Positions 12,301 to 24,110 of a stretch of 64,000 nt of DNA are shown piece after piece. This DNA comes from Amphirosellinia nigrospora. Taxonomy: Eukaryota; Ascomycota; Sordariomycetes; Xylariales; Xylariaceae. Position 1 is the stretch's first letter, and every line of letters begins with the position of its first letter. A model generated the notes under the pieces. It had not been told where the DNA came from. It saw only the letters and a list, made by a program, of their open reading frames with translations, and did no database searches. The DNA lies in NCBI GenBank assembly GCA_004123355.1, contig SCHM01000001.1, forward strand, positions 2,658,001 through 2,722,000, read 5' to 3'. The position numbers were made by a program, and so were the translations under genes.

Positions 12301-12634
12301 GGTACTCCGGGACCTCCTTGTGGGCGGTGGGTTTTTCAGTAAGTGTTTTGACCGTCACGTCAGCAAGGTCTTCGAGGACGGGCTTGATAGCACTGGCGAC
12401 CTCTGAGTACAAGTCGCGCAGAACCTTCTGGCGATCGTAAGCAGCTTGAACACGAGGATCTTCGTAGGTCTTGTTGCGACCACGTCCCTTAGGGCGGCCG
12501 CCTCGCTTGGGGGCAGCGGCATTCTTGCGCGCATTTTTCTTCGAGATGCCTCTACCTGTGGGTTTCTTGAGGTTGCCGAGCTTGCCTTTCATAGGGCTGG
12601 GAGCCGGCGACCCGGCAATTTGCACGCCATCCAT
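9380..12634 (-). CDS. Large nuclear-type protein with AT-hook-like motif, function unknown
   Basis: Four exons: 12167-12634, 11956-12051, 9489-11847 and 9380-9431. The last intron (9432-9488) has a GTAAAT donor, a perfect CTACTAAC branch site and a T6GCAG acceptor, and adds a C-terminus ending ITTFINKWNPSEKTIG. The predicted product is 991 residues. The N-terminus is basic with KRGGRPKGRGRNK, close to an AT-hook. A helical, probably coiled segment follows (residues ~60-190, e.g. RLEEVLRATNREFNTRMRIA). The middle has conserved-looking blocks (EQGPWVVFRNGVKVPYPHLL, IVTYDCLDYEDDALDPVL, ILPIPFTFSDEEIGF). The last third is Pro/His/Tyr-rich and likely disordered. The frame breaks once at a run of six G (plus strand, 9899-9904). 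Adding one base joins the two halves and makes all exons sum to 992 codons. I do not recognise the family; a chromatin role is an inference from the motif. Confidence 0.75.
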
Positions 12635-13179
12635 CTTGGGTGGTCATGCAAGGAGTAGATGTGTCGATGGTAGGTTGTTGTGTATGAGAAAACCAACAGA
12701 TAATGGGAAGGTGTGAGAAGGATGCCAAGGTTAAAACCGGGGGCAGGGAAGGGAGTCGAAGATGATCAAACCGATGCAGATGGGGAGAATCTAGTGATAG
12801 TGATGATGAGATTACTGCTTGTGGGTGATATGGGTAGTAGAGAAAGACAGGCAGAGATTGTGGTCTTGATAGGCAGTGGCAGTGGCAGTTAAAGTTGAAG
12901 TTGAAGGGCTGGTTTTGCCCGCCTGTTGATTGCTTGTTTAAGCTGGTGAATGAGAGACGGAAAGAATTTTGGGACCAAATTGTAAGTAATGCGAACTCTA
13001 GAGCAACACTCGTTCCCGCTGGCGCTCGCAGAAATCGGAGAGACACACTGCCGAGAATTGAAGTTAGACTCGACGCCGCCGCGTAACGTGAGATATGTTT
13101 GTGCCGACTTGTATTGTGCGGTCGTTCATATCACCATGCCATGAGATTTTCTTCGGGCCAGCCAAGCAGCCAGCTAGCC

Positions 13180-13222
<43 letters not shown>

Positions 13223-15146
13223 TAGCAGCAATAATTCGAATTAGAAGCCCATGCGCTCTGCAGGTAGGTTGCCCCACAACCAGGACTTCCCGATTCGGTC
13301 AAGTCCACGTCTCTGATCCCTCAGTACATTGTATTTCTGCCCGCTGATTGGCCCGGGAAAACCTATAATCCGCTAAACGTTTCCGGCTCGCACCGTAAGT
13401 CCGGCCCCAGCGTCCTAGATAGGTGTTACTGTAGCACAGGCAAGCCCTGAGGATTGACCACATTCCCCAAGTACCCAAGGTACCTACAGCCAGCATCACC
13501 TGGTACTAAAGGTTTTAGGTTTACCAATAAACCTCTTCATCAACTTTATCTGATATAAACTACCCATGTAAACAAAGATATATACATGGGAGCAGCAGAG
13601 GGTTACGTGCTGGATCCTTCCACGGCCGGCGTACCTACACATGTAGATATTTGATAGGTTCAGGGTGTCCCCATGTTTGTTGGTGAAGACCGCCAGTCCA
13701 GGGAGCAGCAAGGTCATGGTCATGGATGGCTGCCATAGATGGACTTGAGCCATCTTGAAACAATGCTCCATGCTATTTCACGAACTGCATACCGACCAGT
13801 AGCCTCTCATTCATGGCTCACCGCAAGTAGGGCCTGTCCAAAGGGATGCATCAAATGTAGTACAATACGCGCTACATCGGCACTTAGATGGCCACATGAT
13901 ATTGGTATGACAGGGTATGCCCTAGATCGCACACGTTTTTCTCTTATTGATTTACGCTGCCGTCCTATAGCTATCCCGGGATGAAGAAAACCCGTCAAGT
14001 AAGGCATACTATTTTACACGGGTGCGCGAGAGTAGTGGTGCAGGTACACGGCTGATCCCGAGGAACGTACGTTGCCAGTATGTATGTGTGTGTATATATG
14101 CTTCCAACCAGCATCTAAAGTACCTGCCCAAGAGATGTCGGTTGTCAAGTGCTTACTTCAATTTTATCTCACCGTAAGGAACTGGATAAGACAGTCTCTA
14201 GAGTTATTGTTGCTTGTTACTATTCTCAATCTATACATCTCTCACTTTCGCCGGACATCCACACCAAGGTGGTCATGCTCGAGGCTGAACAATGCTACCT
14301 ACCATACTTATACGCCCGCTTCTAGATCTGGCTTCTAGCCGTGTCGCCGTAACATATTCTCGAAATATAGATAATCCATTATCAGTCATTGCTATTATTT
14401 CTTCGCTTGCCTATTTAAGCCCAGCATATGTGTGCGCGCTATTAGACATCATCCGAGTGTCTACCATTCGCCGCATACGCCTTTTTTGCCCTAACCTGAG
14501 CACTCCTTGATTTTCTCTCCATTTTGTATTCCCATCGCCCCAGCCAGACCGTGACACGTTACCGGCCGTCAGCCCAATGAGAGGGATGTGAGATTGGCCA
14601 AATTCGGCGCCTGTGCCCTGTGTCGTGGCAGCGAAACTGCACTTTGTACTTCCTCAGGGCAAGGCTTGAGTATTATAGGCCCTGACCCCTGGACCAGCGA
14701 GCAGGGGGTTTTGTCGTCCCCACTCCAGGGTATTTCCCGTTTCGAACTAGCAGGTAGCCACATGCGGTTACCCGCCGGGCACAAGCGCAAGAGCCCGTGA
14801 AGGGGGTCGCTCCGCGTGCTCCGCGTCGGGCGTGGCCCAGCAGCCCCCAGCGCAGCCACTAGAAACCTTTGAAATTTTCCCTTTTCAGCAACCTATTAAA
14901 AAATAGGGTAGTGTAGGGGCGCGTCAGAATTAACGCCCGCCCTTGCGACATCTCGAGTTTTTGTCTGGTTCCTCCCCCGTAGGTACCCGGAGGACTCGGT
15001 TTCTTCGGCGGCAGAAACGACCCGGATTTACTTTGCGAGCGTTTGATTTGCTGCTCTGCTCTGCTCGTTGCGGCCGAGTTGAGTAAAGTCGAACCATGAG
15101 CCGGTGACACGGCCGCGCGACCGCCTCCGCCTCCGTCTCCGCAACC
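12635..15146. other. Divergent intergenic region with CAG microsatellite
   Basis: Contains the promoter of the large minus-strand gene (just above 12634) and, at its right end, a G+C-rich promoter/leader for the methyltransferase gene (about 14560-15146). The trinucleotide repeat is listed separately. No convincing gene was found; frames at 13496-13771 and 14569-15331 lack recognisable protein sequence and lie in low-complexity or antisense contexts. Confidence 0.5.
13183..13221 (+). repeat. (CAG)13 trinucleotide microsatellite
   Basis: Thirteen uninterrupted CAG units, preceded by related CAGCCAGCTAGCC sequence and followed by GTAGCAGCA. It falls in an intergenic region. A frame of 82 codons runs through it (poly-Gln), but its flanks have no coding character. 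Confidence 0.95.
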
Positions 15147-15968
15147 ATGGGGAAGAAGCGGAAACTGGCCCAGGGCGCAAAGCACCCGCATCCCAAAGCC
15201 AGCGCAAAGCCGCAACAGAAGCAGAAGCAGAAGCAGAACATCGCCAGCAGCAGCAGCGGCAGCAATAATGCCCCTTCACAACAACAGCACCGCCCCGCCG
15301 AGCCGACTATTCCCTTCACCCCTGAAGACAAGATCCTGCTGGTTGGCGATGGCGACCTGAGCTTCGCTGCGTCGCTGGTCGAACACCACTACTGCGCAGA
15401 CGTGACCGCGACGGTGTTCGAGAAGAACCGTGAGGAGCTGCTGGAGAAATATCCACATGCCGCGGACAATATCGCCAAGATCGAGGCGGAGGAGGGGTGC
15501 CGGGTATTATTCGGGATCGATGCGACCAAGATGGCGCCCTTCACCAACAAACTCGGGCGCGGCAAGGGCTCGGGATCAGAAAATGCCGGCAGCGTCGCCG
15601 CCGCCAGCATCATGGATCGCATCATCTTCAACTTCCCGCACGTTGGTGGCAAGAGCACCGACGTAAACCGGCAGGTGCGGTATAACCAGGAGCTACTGGT
15701 CTCGTTCTTCCAGCGTGCGATCCCGTCGTTGGCTCCGGGGGGCTCTATCATCGTCACATTGTTCGAGGGCGAGCCATACACATTGTGGAATATCCGGGAC
15801 CTCGCGAGGCATAGTGGTTTGCAGGTCGAGCGGAGCTTCCGGTTTCAGGCGAGCGCATATCCCGAGTATCACCACGCGCGGACGCTCGGCGTGGTCCGAA
15901 GCCGCAGTGGCGAGGTCGGTGGTGGGTGGAAGGGTGAGGATAGAGCGGCGCGGAGCTACATCTTTTGA
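15147..15968 (+). CDS. BMT5: 25S rRNA (uridine-N3)-methyltransferase, Bmt5-like
   Basis: Nucleolar SAM-dependent methyltransferase of the DUF2431/BMT5-like family, which methylates a uridine N3 of large-subunit rRNA during ribosome assembly. The first ~50 residues are basic and Gln/Ser-rich, starting MGKKRKL, a typical nucleolar targeting tail. The Rossmann SAM-binding motif is ILLVGDGDLSFAASL (~residue 63). Family landmarks are TVFEKNREELLEKYPHA, MDRIIFNFPHVGGKS (signature NFPHVGG), and PGGSIIVTLFEGEPYTLWNI. It is intronless, 273 residues to the first stop. Immediately after that stop, a shift of one base at the TTTT run 15963-15966 opens a further lysine/acid-rich tail ending at a stop at 16055-16057. 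Tails of this kind occur in the family, so the true protein may be ~303 residues. Start at 15147 agrees with the MGKK start. Confidence 0.92.
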   Translation: MGKKRKLAQGAKHPHPKASAKPQQKQKQKQNIASSSSGSNNAPSQQQHRPAEPTIPFTPEDKILLVGDGDLSFAASLVEHHYCADVTATVFEKNREELLEKYPHAADNIAKIEAEEGCRVLFGIDATKMAPFTNKLGRGKGSGSENAGSVAAASIMDRIIFNFPHVGGKSTDVNRQVRYNQELLVSFFQRAIPSLAPGGSIIVTLFEGEPYTLWNIRDLARHSGLQVERSFRFQASAYPEYHHARTLGVVRSRSGEVGGGWKGEDRAARSYIF

Positions 15969-17740
15969 AAAAAGATGCCGAAGCTCAGTCGTCTGGGGCG
16001 CAAAGGGGTACCAAAAGATCACGGAAACACGATGATGATTCCTCTGACGATGAATAAAACCCCGCTCCACGAATTACATTCCCAAGCTTTGCAGTTCTCT
16101 CGTAGACAATTACCGACTTGGCGAATATGTCGATATGGACTTGCCACCTCAAAAGCTTAGACCGCCATATAATCAGGCCTTATGTCCATGAGAACACAGA
16201 CCTCAAAGGACTGGACTGTTTATTCGTACAACACCCACGAAATTATCTATAGACCAGTTAGAATCGTGCCGCTATGGAGATAATAAAAGATGAAATAATA
16301 AAAAATACAAGAAATAGATGGTCCTTGATAATGAGGAGCAACAAATGGATCCCTTTTCTAGACTCGATTTCCGGTGCGTAAAAAATGTCAAGTATAGTAG
16401 ATTACATAGATCGCCTCTTGCCCCCTAATGTGTATGTACGTAGAGATAAGTCTACCTATATGCCTATACGCTTCTACGTACATATAAAATCACTGGAAAA
16501 AATCTCTTGATCATGCGTAATACAACGCAATAACATCCTCCATGAGTAGATGAGTATATAACTAAATAGGCAGGTAAGACAGGTAGCTCAGGGTAAGATG
16601 AGTATCCAATAACTTGACCAGGTTTTATACACCCAGCAACTTAAAAACCCACCCCTATCGGCCAAAACCACCTATAATAATCCAACGTGTACATATAACA
16701 TCGTCACTAGGCTCATCGAGGGCATTCCTTGACGAAACCATAGCGTAGATGTCTAAGTCGTACAGCGTACAGATACCCGTCTCACGCCGAATGCTAGCTC
16801 GGCGCGTGATGAGGCCATCTTTCTCCGAGGGGGATGTGACTGTCTTATTACGGCGCACGAGAATCCTTCGCACCGGCAGGGTTGGGAGACAACCTACCTA
16901 CCTGCGTGTCATCATCATCATCACCAACAGGGATGGCCTCAGCAATCATCATCGCCACTCCTATTGCAGACATGGTGTCTTGATGGAGGGGCCGCTTCGT
17001 CCGGGACGTCGTGCCCCTTTATAATACATTCTCTTCAAAAGGCTTCATAGTAGGTAATCGAGGCGACGCTCAAGCTAGCCTTACTTGACCGAATATTGAT
17101 AGGACTTCGATCACGTCCTCGTTACGGGGAGGCTGAATGACGTCTAGCAAGTGACTAAATAGCGCGCTTCCGGGTTTAAATCAAGTCTGGTTGTCAGCAA
17201 AGGAGGTTCAAGGGGAAGTAGCAGTAACGCTTATAGAGGTACCGGCATATAACATGATACTTTACGAGATGCCGATACCACCTTCCCATTTATGAGTTCT
17301 ATTTATCTATCCCCAGTCTCCCGGATGCAATATAGCAATTGTTATGGCTTATGTGAATCTATATGCTATACGTCTAATTATCTGGGTATCATTTGGAAAA
17401 GAGAGTAGCCGGAACCGAAAGGGTGTTCTTCTGGTGCGCCTTTTCCCCGGCAAACATATTTTCACGTAACTATGTGCTACTATCAAAAAAGGATAGTTTG
17501 TATGACTGTGACAACCGAGACTCGATATTATCTGGCCACTTAAAATAATTGATTGGCTAAGTTATATCTTGGACCAAGCCGTTACGTGAGACAACGGCAT
17601 AATGTCTGAAGTTATCGCTTCAACAGGTGTCACATACGTTCCTGCGGGATGGATACACCCGTACAGAATGTCCCGCCACCCAATGAAGTGACAAATTAAT
17701 AAGATGAGATTGTAGACTAAGATTCCTATTGGCGTATCAC

Positions 17741-17757
17741 TTTTTTTTTTTTTTTTT
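17741..17757. repeat. T17 mononucleotide run
   Basis: Seventeen consecutive T, the longest single-base run I noticed in the window. It lies in intergenic DNA. It shows that long runs survive in this sequence even though many short runs in genes appear one base short. Confidence 0.9.
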
Positions 17758-18270
17758 CGCATTGGCATAGGAAACGGGACAATCTCAACAAACGACACTC
17801 ATCCACCTTGCCACGCCGTACCCCTGATCAACATCGTCATTATCAATCCACGCAGGACAAAATACGAGACCACTATAAGCAGATTCTCAGGCTTGATGGT
17901 GGTCATTACAACGCATACAACAAACCTACTCCCTCGGGTCGTAGTCGTAGATTGCTTCTGCTGGTAGTTGGCGGATGAGTATGCCATTGAAGCACGAAGC
18001 TTGTCGGTGTGATCCGACATTCTTACTTATGGAGGAAGGTAGGATTAACCGGGCAGTACTCAGTTGTCCTAGAATTGGGTGGTAGCTTTGCGACCCTATA
18101 CGGATATACTTCTTGAATGTGTTATATTTGCTTTTCTTCTCCTCTCGCAAGCTTCAATATTGTATGTAGCACATCCCCTTACTCGGCGTGAACGATCTCT
18201 CAAACATAGCCTCGACGAGACCCGACCAAAGCAATTTCCGTAGAATTTATAATCGGTGAATTGATACCTC

Positions 18271-18622
18271 GTAATATGTATGCCTCGTCCGATCTAGACG
18301 AAGACGATTCCGTCTCGTCGCCGTCTATACGCGACCCCAACACTAAGCTTTGTCCCCAGCCTCACGTCATCCTGTCGCGTCCGCGGGCTAACCCGTGTAG
18401 GCAATGAATAGCGGTCCTGGGTATAGCAGTAGAACGCAAAGTAGATATAACGGGGATTGGGCGCGGCAGACTCGGCACAACCATCCCTCGCTCAGTGCAT
18501 CACCCGCAGTCGACTTGTCTCAAATGACCAGACGGACCCCCATGGACTCGGCATTCGCCGGTGCGCCGACCAGTTCCTGCATAGACGAACATGCCGCTTA
18601 CTTGAAGGCATTGGTACTATAG
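18271..18622 (+). other. Weak coding-like stretch, possible decayed or small gene
   Basis: From an ATG at 18275 a frame of about 42 codons reads as an acidic, Ser-rich peptide (starts MYASSDLDEDDSVSSPS). A typical intron end (GCTAAC, then TGTAG) sits at 18388-18400. A second frame from 18404 gives 72 residues rich in Ser/Arg/Asn. I could not define a legitimate donor between them and recognise no family. Treat as a low-confidence lead. Confidence 0.15.
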
Positions 18623-21547
18623 AACCTTCTAATGGGAGAACGAAACGGACAGGCAGGTGTTCAACACCCCCTGTAACTGCTGGAGTGAGGGGAGACGCAG
18701 CCGTAGTTCGATGGACAGTACTACGCTCAGCTAGACTTGGCAACGGGGGAAGAGTACAACGTCGGTTAGTTAGTAGGTCATGTTTCTAATAATAGGACCG
18801 TGGAAGGTACATGGCCATGTATAGAACGTGTTGGCAAGGAATGTGCCGATTGATGGCCGGCTGCCCTTGTTGGTGCTCCAAATGGCCGGAAGCTGATATG
18901 CTACCGTAGTATGCATGCCGTTTGCATCTCACAGCACTTCTTGATCAGGATAGTCTAGCCAAGGGCGGCATAATTACTATTTTGCTGTGTTACAGTGACG
19001 AAGATATGTATGCGACGGTCTCACTTGTATTTCAGCTATCCGATGCCTTGATAGATAGTAGCAAAGGTACTTAGATCGAGATGTCATCGAACCCAACTCG
19101 CAATTTACCACCGCATACGTAGTCAGTGTGCAATGACGGAGTACTCGTGATACTAAAGTTATGAGTTGTCAGTTCAACATACCTCTTCCCTTCAACAAGA
19201 GCACTTGATTTCGGGGGATCGACGGTCGGTTTACCTACCTATCAGCAACTGAACTGGCTGCTGGGGTGATGTGACAATAGAATAATTACGTCTGTGGAAA
19301 AGGCGAGAGGTGAAATTGAAACACGAGCCATGCATCTCGTCTGGACGAACCAACTGCCGCAGCCGCAACCGAAACCTGAGATTGCGCACTTTTGTATCGT
19401 ATGCTTGCTCGCCATGCAACTTCGACGCCTCTGTGGATATTGGATACCTTTCAGCCTTGGGGATCTGCGCTCGCATGAGCTCCTCGTCCGGTTGATGGAA
19501 CCAATAATCTCCAACCTCCGGGATACTATTCAAGCCTGTACAGTCAGTTGCATCACGCAGTCTCTCCCTCCCTTTCTTGCTATGTGTGTTGTTTCTCTTT
19601 TCTGTGTATATGTGCGGGCGTACGTGTATACTCTGGTGTGTATGGTTGATAGAAATGGCCGCAAGGAGCGTCACCATAAACACCAAACACCAAATAGTGC
19701 GGCGGCCCATCGCCCACAACAAAATAGCACGACTCGAAAGCCCCAATGCAACATGGCGCATCTTTTGTATTAGACAAAAAAGGACAAAAATGTAACCCTC
19801 CTCCACACTCCCTCAAAAGTCCCCGAGCCCTCCCCCCAGCCATCCTTGCTGGCATAGGCTAAGACTCTATCCACGTCGTATTAGGGCGAACATTACCCGC
19901 CGTGCATCCCGCTGGTGCGCTCTCAGCAACTGTGGGTAACAATGCAGGGCTTCCATCAAGGGTTCCCTATTGGTCCCCACGGCCGCGGTTCGCCCGGTTC
20001 TCCAAGCGTCGGGGGCGCCTTTTCTGTCACCTTCACCCGGTTATTCAAAACCGCGGCTTCATCTGGTTTATCCAATGTGCTCGTAGATATAATGAGGAAA
20101 AAAACAAAACAAACACGACGTGAATGTGTAACCGGTGAAGCACCAACTCCCATCGAGTAATCATAAACAGCACTATTGCCTTTTTATTGTTCCGCCATTT
20201 TTTTTCGAATGAGATCGTTCTAGTCTATCGTAGAGGATTATAGCTGGTCATTAGTGTTACTGAGGCATTGGTTTTCGGTGTTATTTGATGATTCATGTGT
20301 TCAACGGCTCTGCAAATAAACGCTCGTTATTTTTACTTTGCAAGTACAATTCATGTGTTACAGCCTACAATGGGAATGGAGGCGCGGCCTACCGTCCTTT
20401 TTGCACTAGACTCAGTGACGTTGTAGTGAAGTCTAGGACCTCGCGCCAAACAATGTATCTGGCACGGTTCTAGCTTTGCTGTTTCGCGCCTGGGATTGCT
20501 CCATTTTATGAATACCATAGCTTTGTACTGGTATAGGCTTCTAGAACTGAGTGCATAGTGAAATTTGTCTCTTCCGGAAACGGGAGGCAGAGCTAGAATG
20601 ACCTTGGTGTGGTTGAAAGCGGCTGGTGCTTACGGAACATGCTGTTACTGTCCTCTTGCATATGTATATCGAGTCCCCCTAACCTCAAGAATAAGCTGAC
20701 TGCTTCGACATGATACTCAAAAGCTACTAGGTATGTCATTCGTCCTCAAAGAGCCAGTCTATACCCGTACAGTCTTGGAACACTGCTGAAATCAAAATTC
20801 GGGGAATTGAGCAAAGACCGTATTTAGAATCCTAAAGACTGCCTGTGCGTGCAAAAATCAGTTGTTTTAATTACAACTGGTTGGTTCGAACCAAAAGTTG
20901 AAATTTGCTCTAGAGGTATATCCGCCTTTCTACCATTGCCGCACGTTCCTCTTGAATCGGATCTTGACCATTACATACCTCATACGTAAAACATCTGTAT
21001 CGTAGGCCACCGATGGCTAAAACAACCGTATACACATACAAGAACGCCTCCCCCATGAAAACAATTTCCCTAGTATACAAATGAATATCAAGGTTGACGC
21101 TAGGGAGCGTGAGCAGATATCGCCAATCGTGCGTAACGAAAAAGAATGGTAAATGTTTGAATGTCGTAGCAGAATGGCTTTCTAGGTTCTCCGGTTGTTC
21201 AAATGCTAGGCGCATGAAGAGCTTGATCAAGTCGCATCGTACAATTGCGTATTACGTTCGAACATCAACTGCCAATATGGCCAACAAATAAGAAGTCGCG
21301 CAGTTCCGCAAAAAGATAAAGGCTGTCCAGCAGATAATATCGAAGACGCCGGCTGGGTATTATAACGCCAAGTATTAGTTGTAGAAAATACCGTCCGGAT
21401 ATGAAGTGAACATCGAATAGATCTAAAAATACTCATTCATCACAAAAATCCATTGTTTTTCCATAGAAGCGGGTACAACACGGCCTCTGGGGACCAAAGA
21501 GCCAAACACCATGTTTATGGCCACTTCATGGGCTTATGTTCGACTGA

Positions 21548-22737
21548 CTACCGGGGAAGCCGAGGCATTTCTGGATACTTGATCGGGCATACTCCTGCTC
21601 CTGTCTCGATCTGGGAAAATGGGGTCTGGGCCCTGTACGGCTCATAGACTTGTGGTGGCCTCGGGGACGGCTGAATCGGAATGGGAGGAGCTTGGGGGCG
21701 TGGAAGTATGTGGGCGTGTGTTGGCGGCTGGTCTTGAATTAACGTTGCAAGGGGTGGTGATCGTGAGTCCACAGGCGCCGAGTTACTGTCACGAGGAGAT
21801 ATATTTGTCCTTTCGATCTGTTCCAGGGGCTCTGGAAGAGCTCGTGGCGTCCCGGTAGTAGATGCTGGAGAGGCCAAAAGGAAAGCGTTCCCCGCTTGCC
21901 GAGGACTGTCGATTGCGGCTGGTCTCGGCGCTTTTTCGAGGACTGGTCTCCGGCAGTACCTGCTATCTCGTACCCAGGGGAAGACGCATATTCGCGTGGT
22001 GGCTGGCCCATAGGAGGAGCTGGGGGAGCTGGGACGATAGGCGCGTATTCGGTATTTCGCGTATGGGCAGCGCGAGCTTGTGCTTCCTTATCGGCTTTGG
22101 AAGGCCGTCCACGTTTTTGCCTGTTGTGGATACAGATGGAGTGCTGGTAATGGGGACCATCGGGGGATAACCATTAGCAAGTAGAGGCCGTGGCTGAAGA
22201 GCTCGTACTGGCGCAAGAGGGGGCTCGAAAGATGTCATGATAGCCGGTCTTTTCGCAGGGTGATCGATCAGGTCGTCGAGGGATTTGCGTTTGCCGAGGG
22301 ATCCTATATTTGGCGGAGGAAACTTCATCTGAAACATGTTGTCGACCGCCCCAAAGCACTGACTCATATTACGGCCTATTGTCATTAGGAATCTGCACAG
22401 GAATAACTTTTATCGAGGTTAGTACAAACCGACAGGGAGCTGCATCAACATCCAGTTAGGCTCAACTTTGTGAGCTTTTATGAAGTCAACCAGCGTGGAC
22501 ACATCTATCGCGCTGACTTTGATTATCTCGCCCAGGACGAATCTCTAGAGTTCACCCAAAATTAGCACAGCAAATACGGGGCTGAACCGGACAATATACC
22601 TTTTCATCGTCGGATAAGGTGGTATCCATGGTGACAGCCTCGGTGGGGAATACCTGTAGACGATAGGAAGGGGAGGGAAAGAGGTTCTTTGGCAGCGCAG
22701 TCGCAGGCAAGTCATTTGTAATATTTAAAGGCGGCAT
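21548..22737 (-). CDS. AT-hook protein of unknown function, two apparent frameshifts
   Basis: Exons 22600-22737, 22430-22544 and 21548-22375. Exon 1 is 46 codons starting MPPLNITNDLPATALPKNLF. Exon 2 is strongly coding (RFVLGEIIKVSAIDVSTLVD, then EPNWMLMQLPVG). Exon 3 opens RNMSQCFGAVDNMF and carries basic LGKRKSLDDLI and AKRPAI segments. The frame breaks at T5 (22114-22118) and again at A4 (21876-21879). One base added at each gives 360 residues and reveals an AT-hook core (KRGRPSKADKE) and a SKKRR cluster, followed by a Pro-rich tail. A DNA-binding nuclear role is inferred from the AT-hook. The ordered N-terminal ~90 residues have no name I can give. The start at 22737 is the only ATG; the upstream TTG is not used. 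The leader above it is low-complexity. Confidence 0.7.
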
Positions 22738-23453
22738 CAACTGTCATCGGGAGGCAACTCTTTGGCGGGTAGAGGCTGAGTGAAAATAGCTAGCTAGGTC
22801 GTAGACGCCTGCTGTCTATAGCCAAGGCGCAGTCCCCATGTGGTAGATGGGGAAACAAGGCAGAGAAGGCCGCACACAACAGGCAAGCACAATATATGAC
22901 TCCTCCACCAGTGCCGGGTAGGGGTAGGGCAATAAGCAATAAGGAAGGGAATGGGGAAAACCACCGGATGGTTCGAAAGACGCGCGCAAAAGGTTGACAG
23001 GCCAAGCGCGCGTCTCTGGCAGGACAAGCAAGAAGAGCCGGGGAAAAAAGCGAATGTGGTCTGTGGTCCAACTCTACCTGGAGTACCTGCGTGAAGGAGG
23101 GCCGGTTCAGTACAGTAGCACAACGCAACGGGTAGCAAGCACGGGTCGCGCAGAGCACTATCCAGCGCCAGTAGCCAGTAGCCAGCAGCCAGAAACCAAA
23201 GGATTGACAAGGCAAGGTAGTAGGGAGTACCTAAGGCAATAAGGTAAGTCAGTGATGTAGCGCAGGGTTGTGCTGCGCCTACAAGGATTGGACACCTGCG
23301 CGGTCCGAAACAGAGTGGTGAACGAACCAGAACCAACGTGGGATGGCGGTTTGGCCGGTTTGGCTGGTTTGGCTGGGTTGGGTTGTTTGCTAGGCCGGGA
23401 TAGGAGCTGTTGGCCTCCTGGGAGCAATGCGTAATGGGTAATGTGTAATGTGG

Positions 23454-23471
23454 AATAATAATAATAATAAT
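23454..23471 (+). repeat. (AAT)6 microsatellite
   Basis: Six AAT units in the low-complexity leader region upstream of the AT-hook gene, followed by G-rich sequence. Confidence 0.9.
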
Positions 23472-23999
23472 GGGAAATTGTTAAGGTTGACTTTTGACCG
23501 AGGGCACGGGCACAGGCACAGGCACAAGCACAGAGACAGGGCGTCCGTCTGGCTACCTGTTACCAATCTGCCAATCTGCCAATTCAGGCCTGGTCGAGAA
23601 TTGGAGCTGGAGCTTGAGAGCTTAGATTAGATCCCCCAGAAATCCAGTACCCTTAAGTGGTCTAATAAATACCACGCACACACGCCGGTGAGCAACTAGA
23701 GCAGGTAGGCCAGGTAGGTAGGTCGATAGAGGAACGGGTAGATAGAATCAAGGAACCACCAAAAAAAGCAAGCAACCCAGCGAGCGGGAGATGGGTATCT
23801 GTCCTGTCTGTGATTCTGTGTAGCTTTGTCGTGGAGAAGGTCGCTCGCACAACGAGAAACGAACGAGGCAGCAGCCCGGTCTCAAGAGCGAGCGGTGAAT
23901 GGTATTGGTGTTGGTGTAAGACAAGACAACAATAAGAACAGAGGTTGGCTTAGTCGTAAGACAAGGATCGTTGTTGCCAAACCCCAGGTTTCCTCCCCA

Positions 24000-24110
24000 T
24001 CCGTCGTTCCTCACTCACTCACTCACCACCTGCACTTACTTACATACAACTGACTCGCCACTCACCATTTACCATTCACCACTCACCACTCACCATTCAG
24101 CTTCACCATC
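24000..24110 (+). repeat. Degenerate CACTCACC/ACCATT tandem repeats
   Basis: Repeated imperfect units of about 8-10 nt (CACTCACC, ACCATTC, ACCACTCACC) follow one another over roughly 110 nt, with C/A strand asymmetry. This looks like a young, imperfect minisatellite. It lies in intergenic DNA. Confidence 0.6.

Larger units (their letters stand above)
15969..21547. other. Gene-poor 5.6-kb region
   Basis: Two 3' ends converge here: the methyltransferase on the left and the AT-hook gene on the right. I found no recognisable gene. The composition is mixed, with A+T-rich stretches (16240-16560, 17230-17560). A weak candidate frame at 18271-18622 and a T17 run are given separately. Frames of 90-190 codons at 19231-19806 lie over one another on both strands and look like chance. 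Whether the DNA is decayed transposon cannot be judged by eye. Confidence 0.45.

Noticed and set aside
15399-15781. 130-codon minus-strand frame
   Set aside because: Antisense shadow of the BMT5-like methyltransferase.
19231-19806. Overlapping 160-190 codon frames on both strands
   Set aside because: Neither has recognisable protein sequence, and mutual overlap over the same bases suggests chance.
22794-23336. 180-codon minus-strand frame above the AT-hook gene
   Set aside because: It begins at TTG, lies in low-complexity repeats and reads as Cys/Leu/Pro-rich noise.
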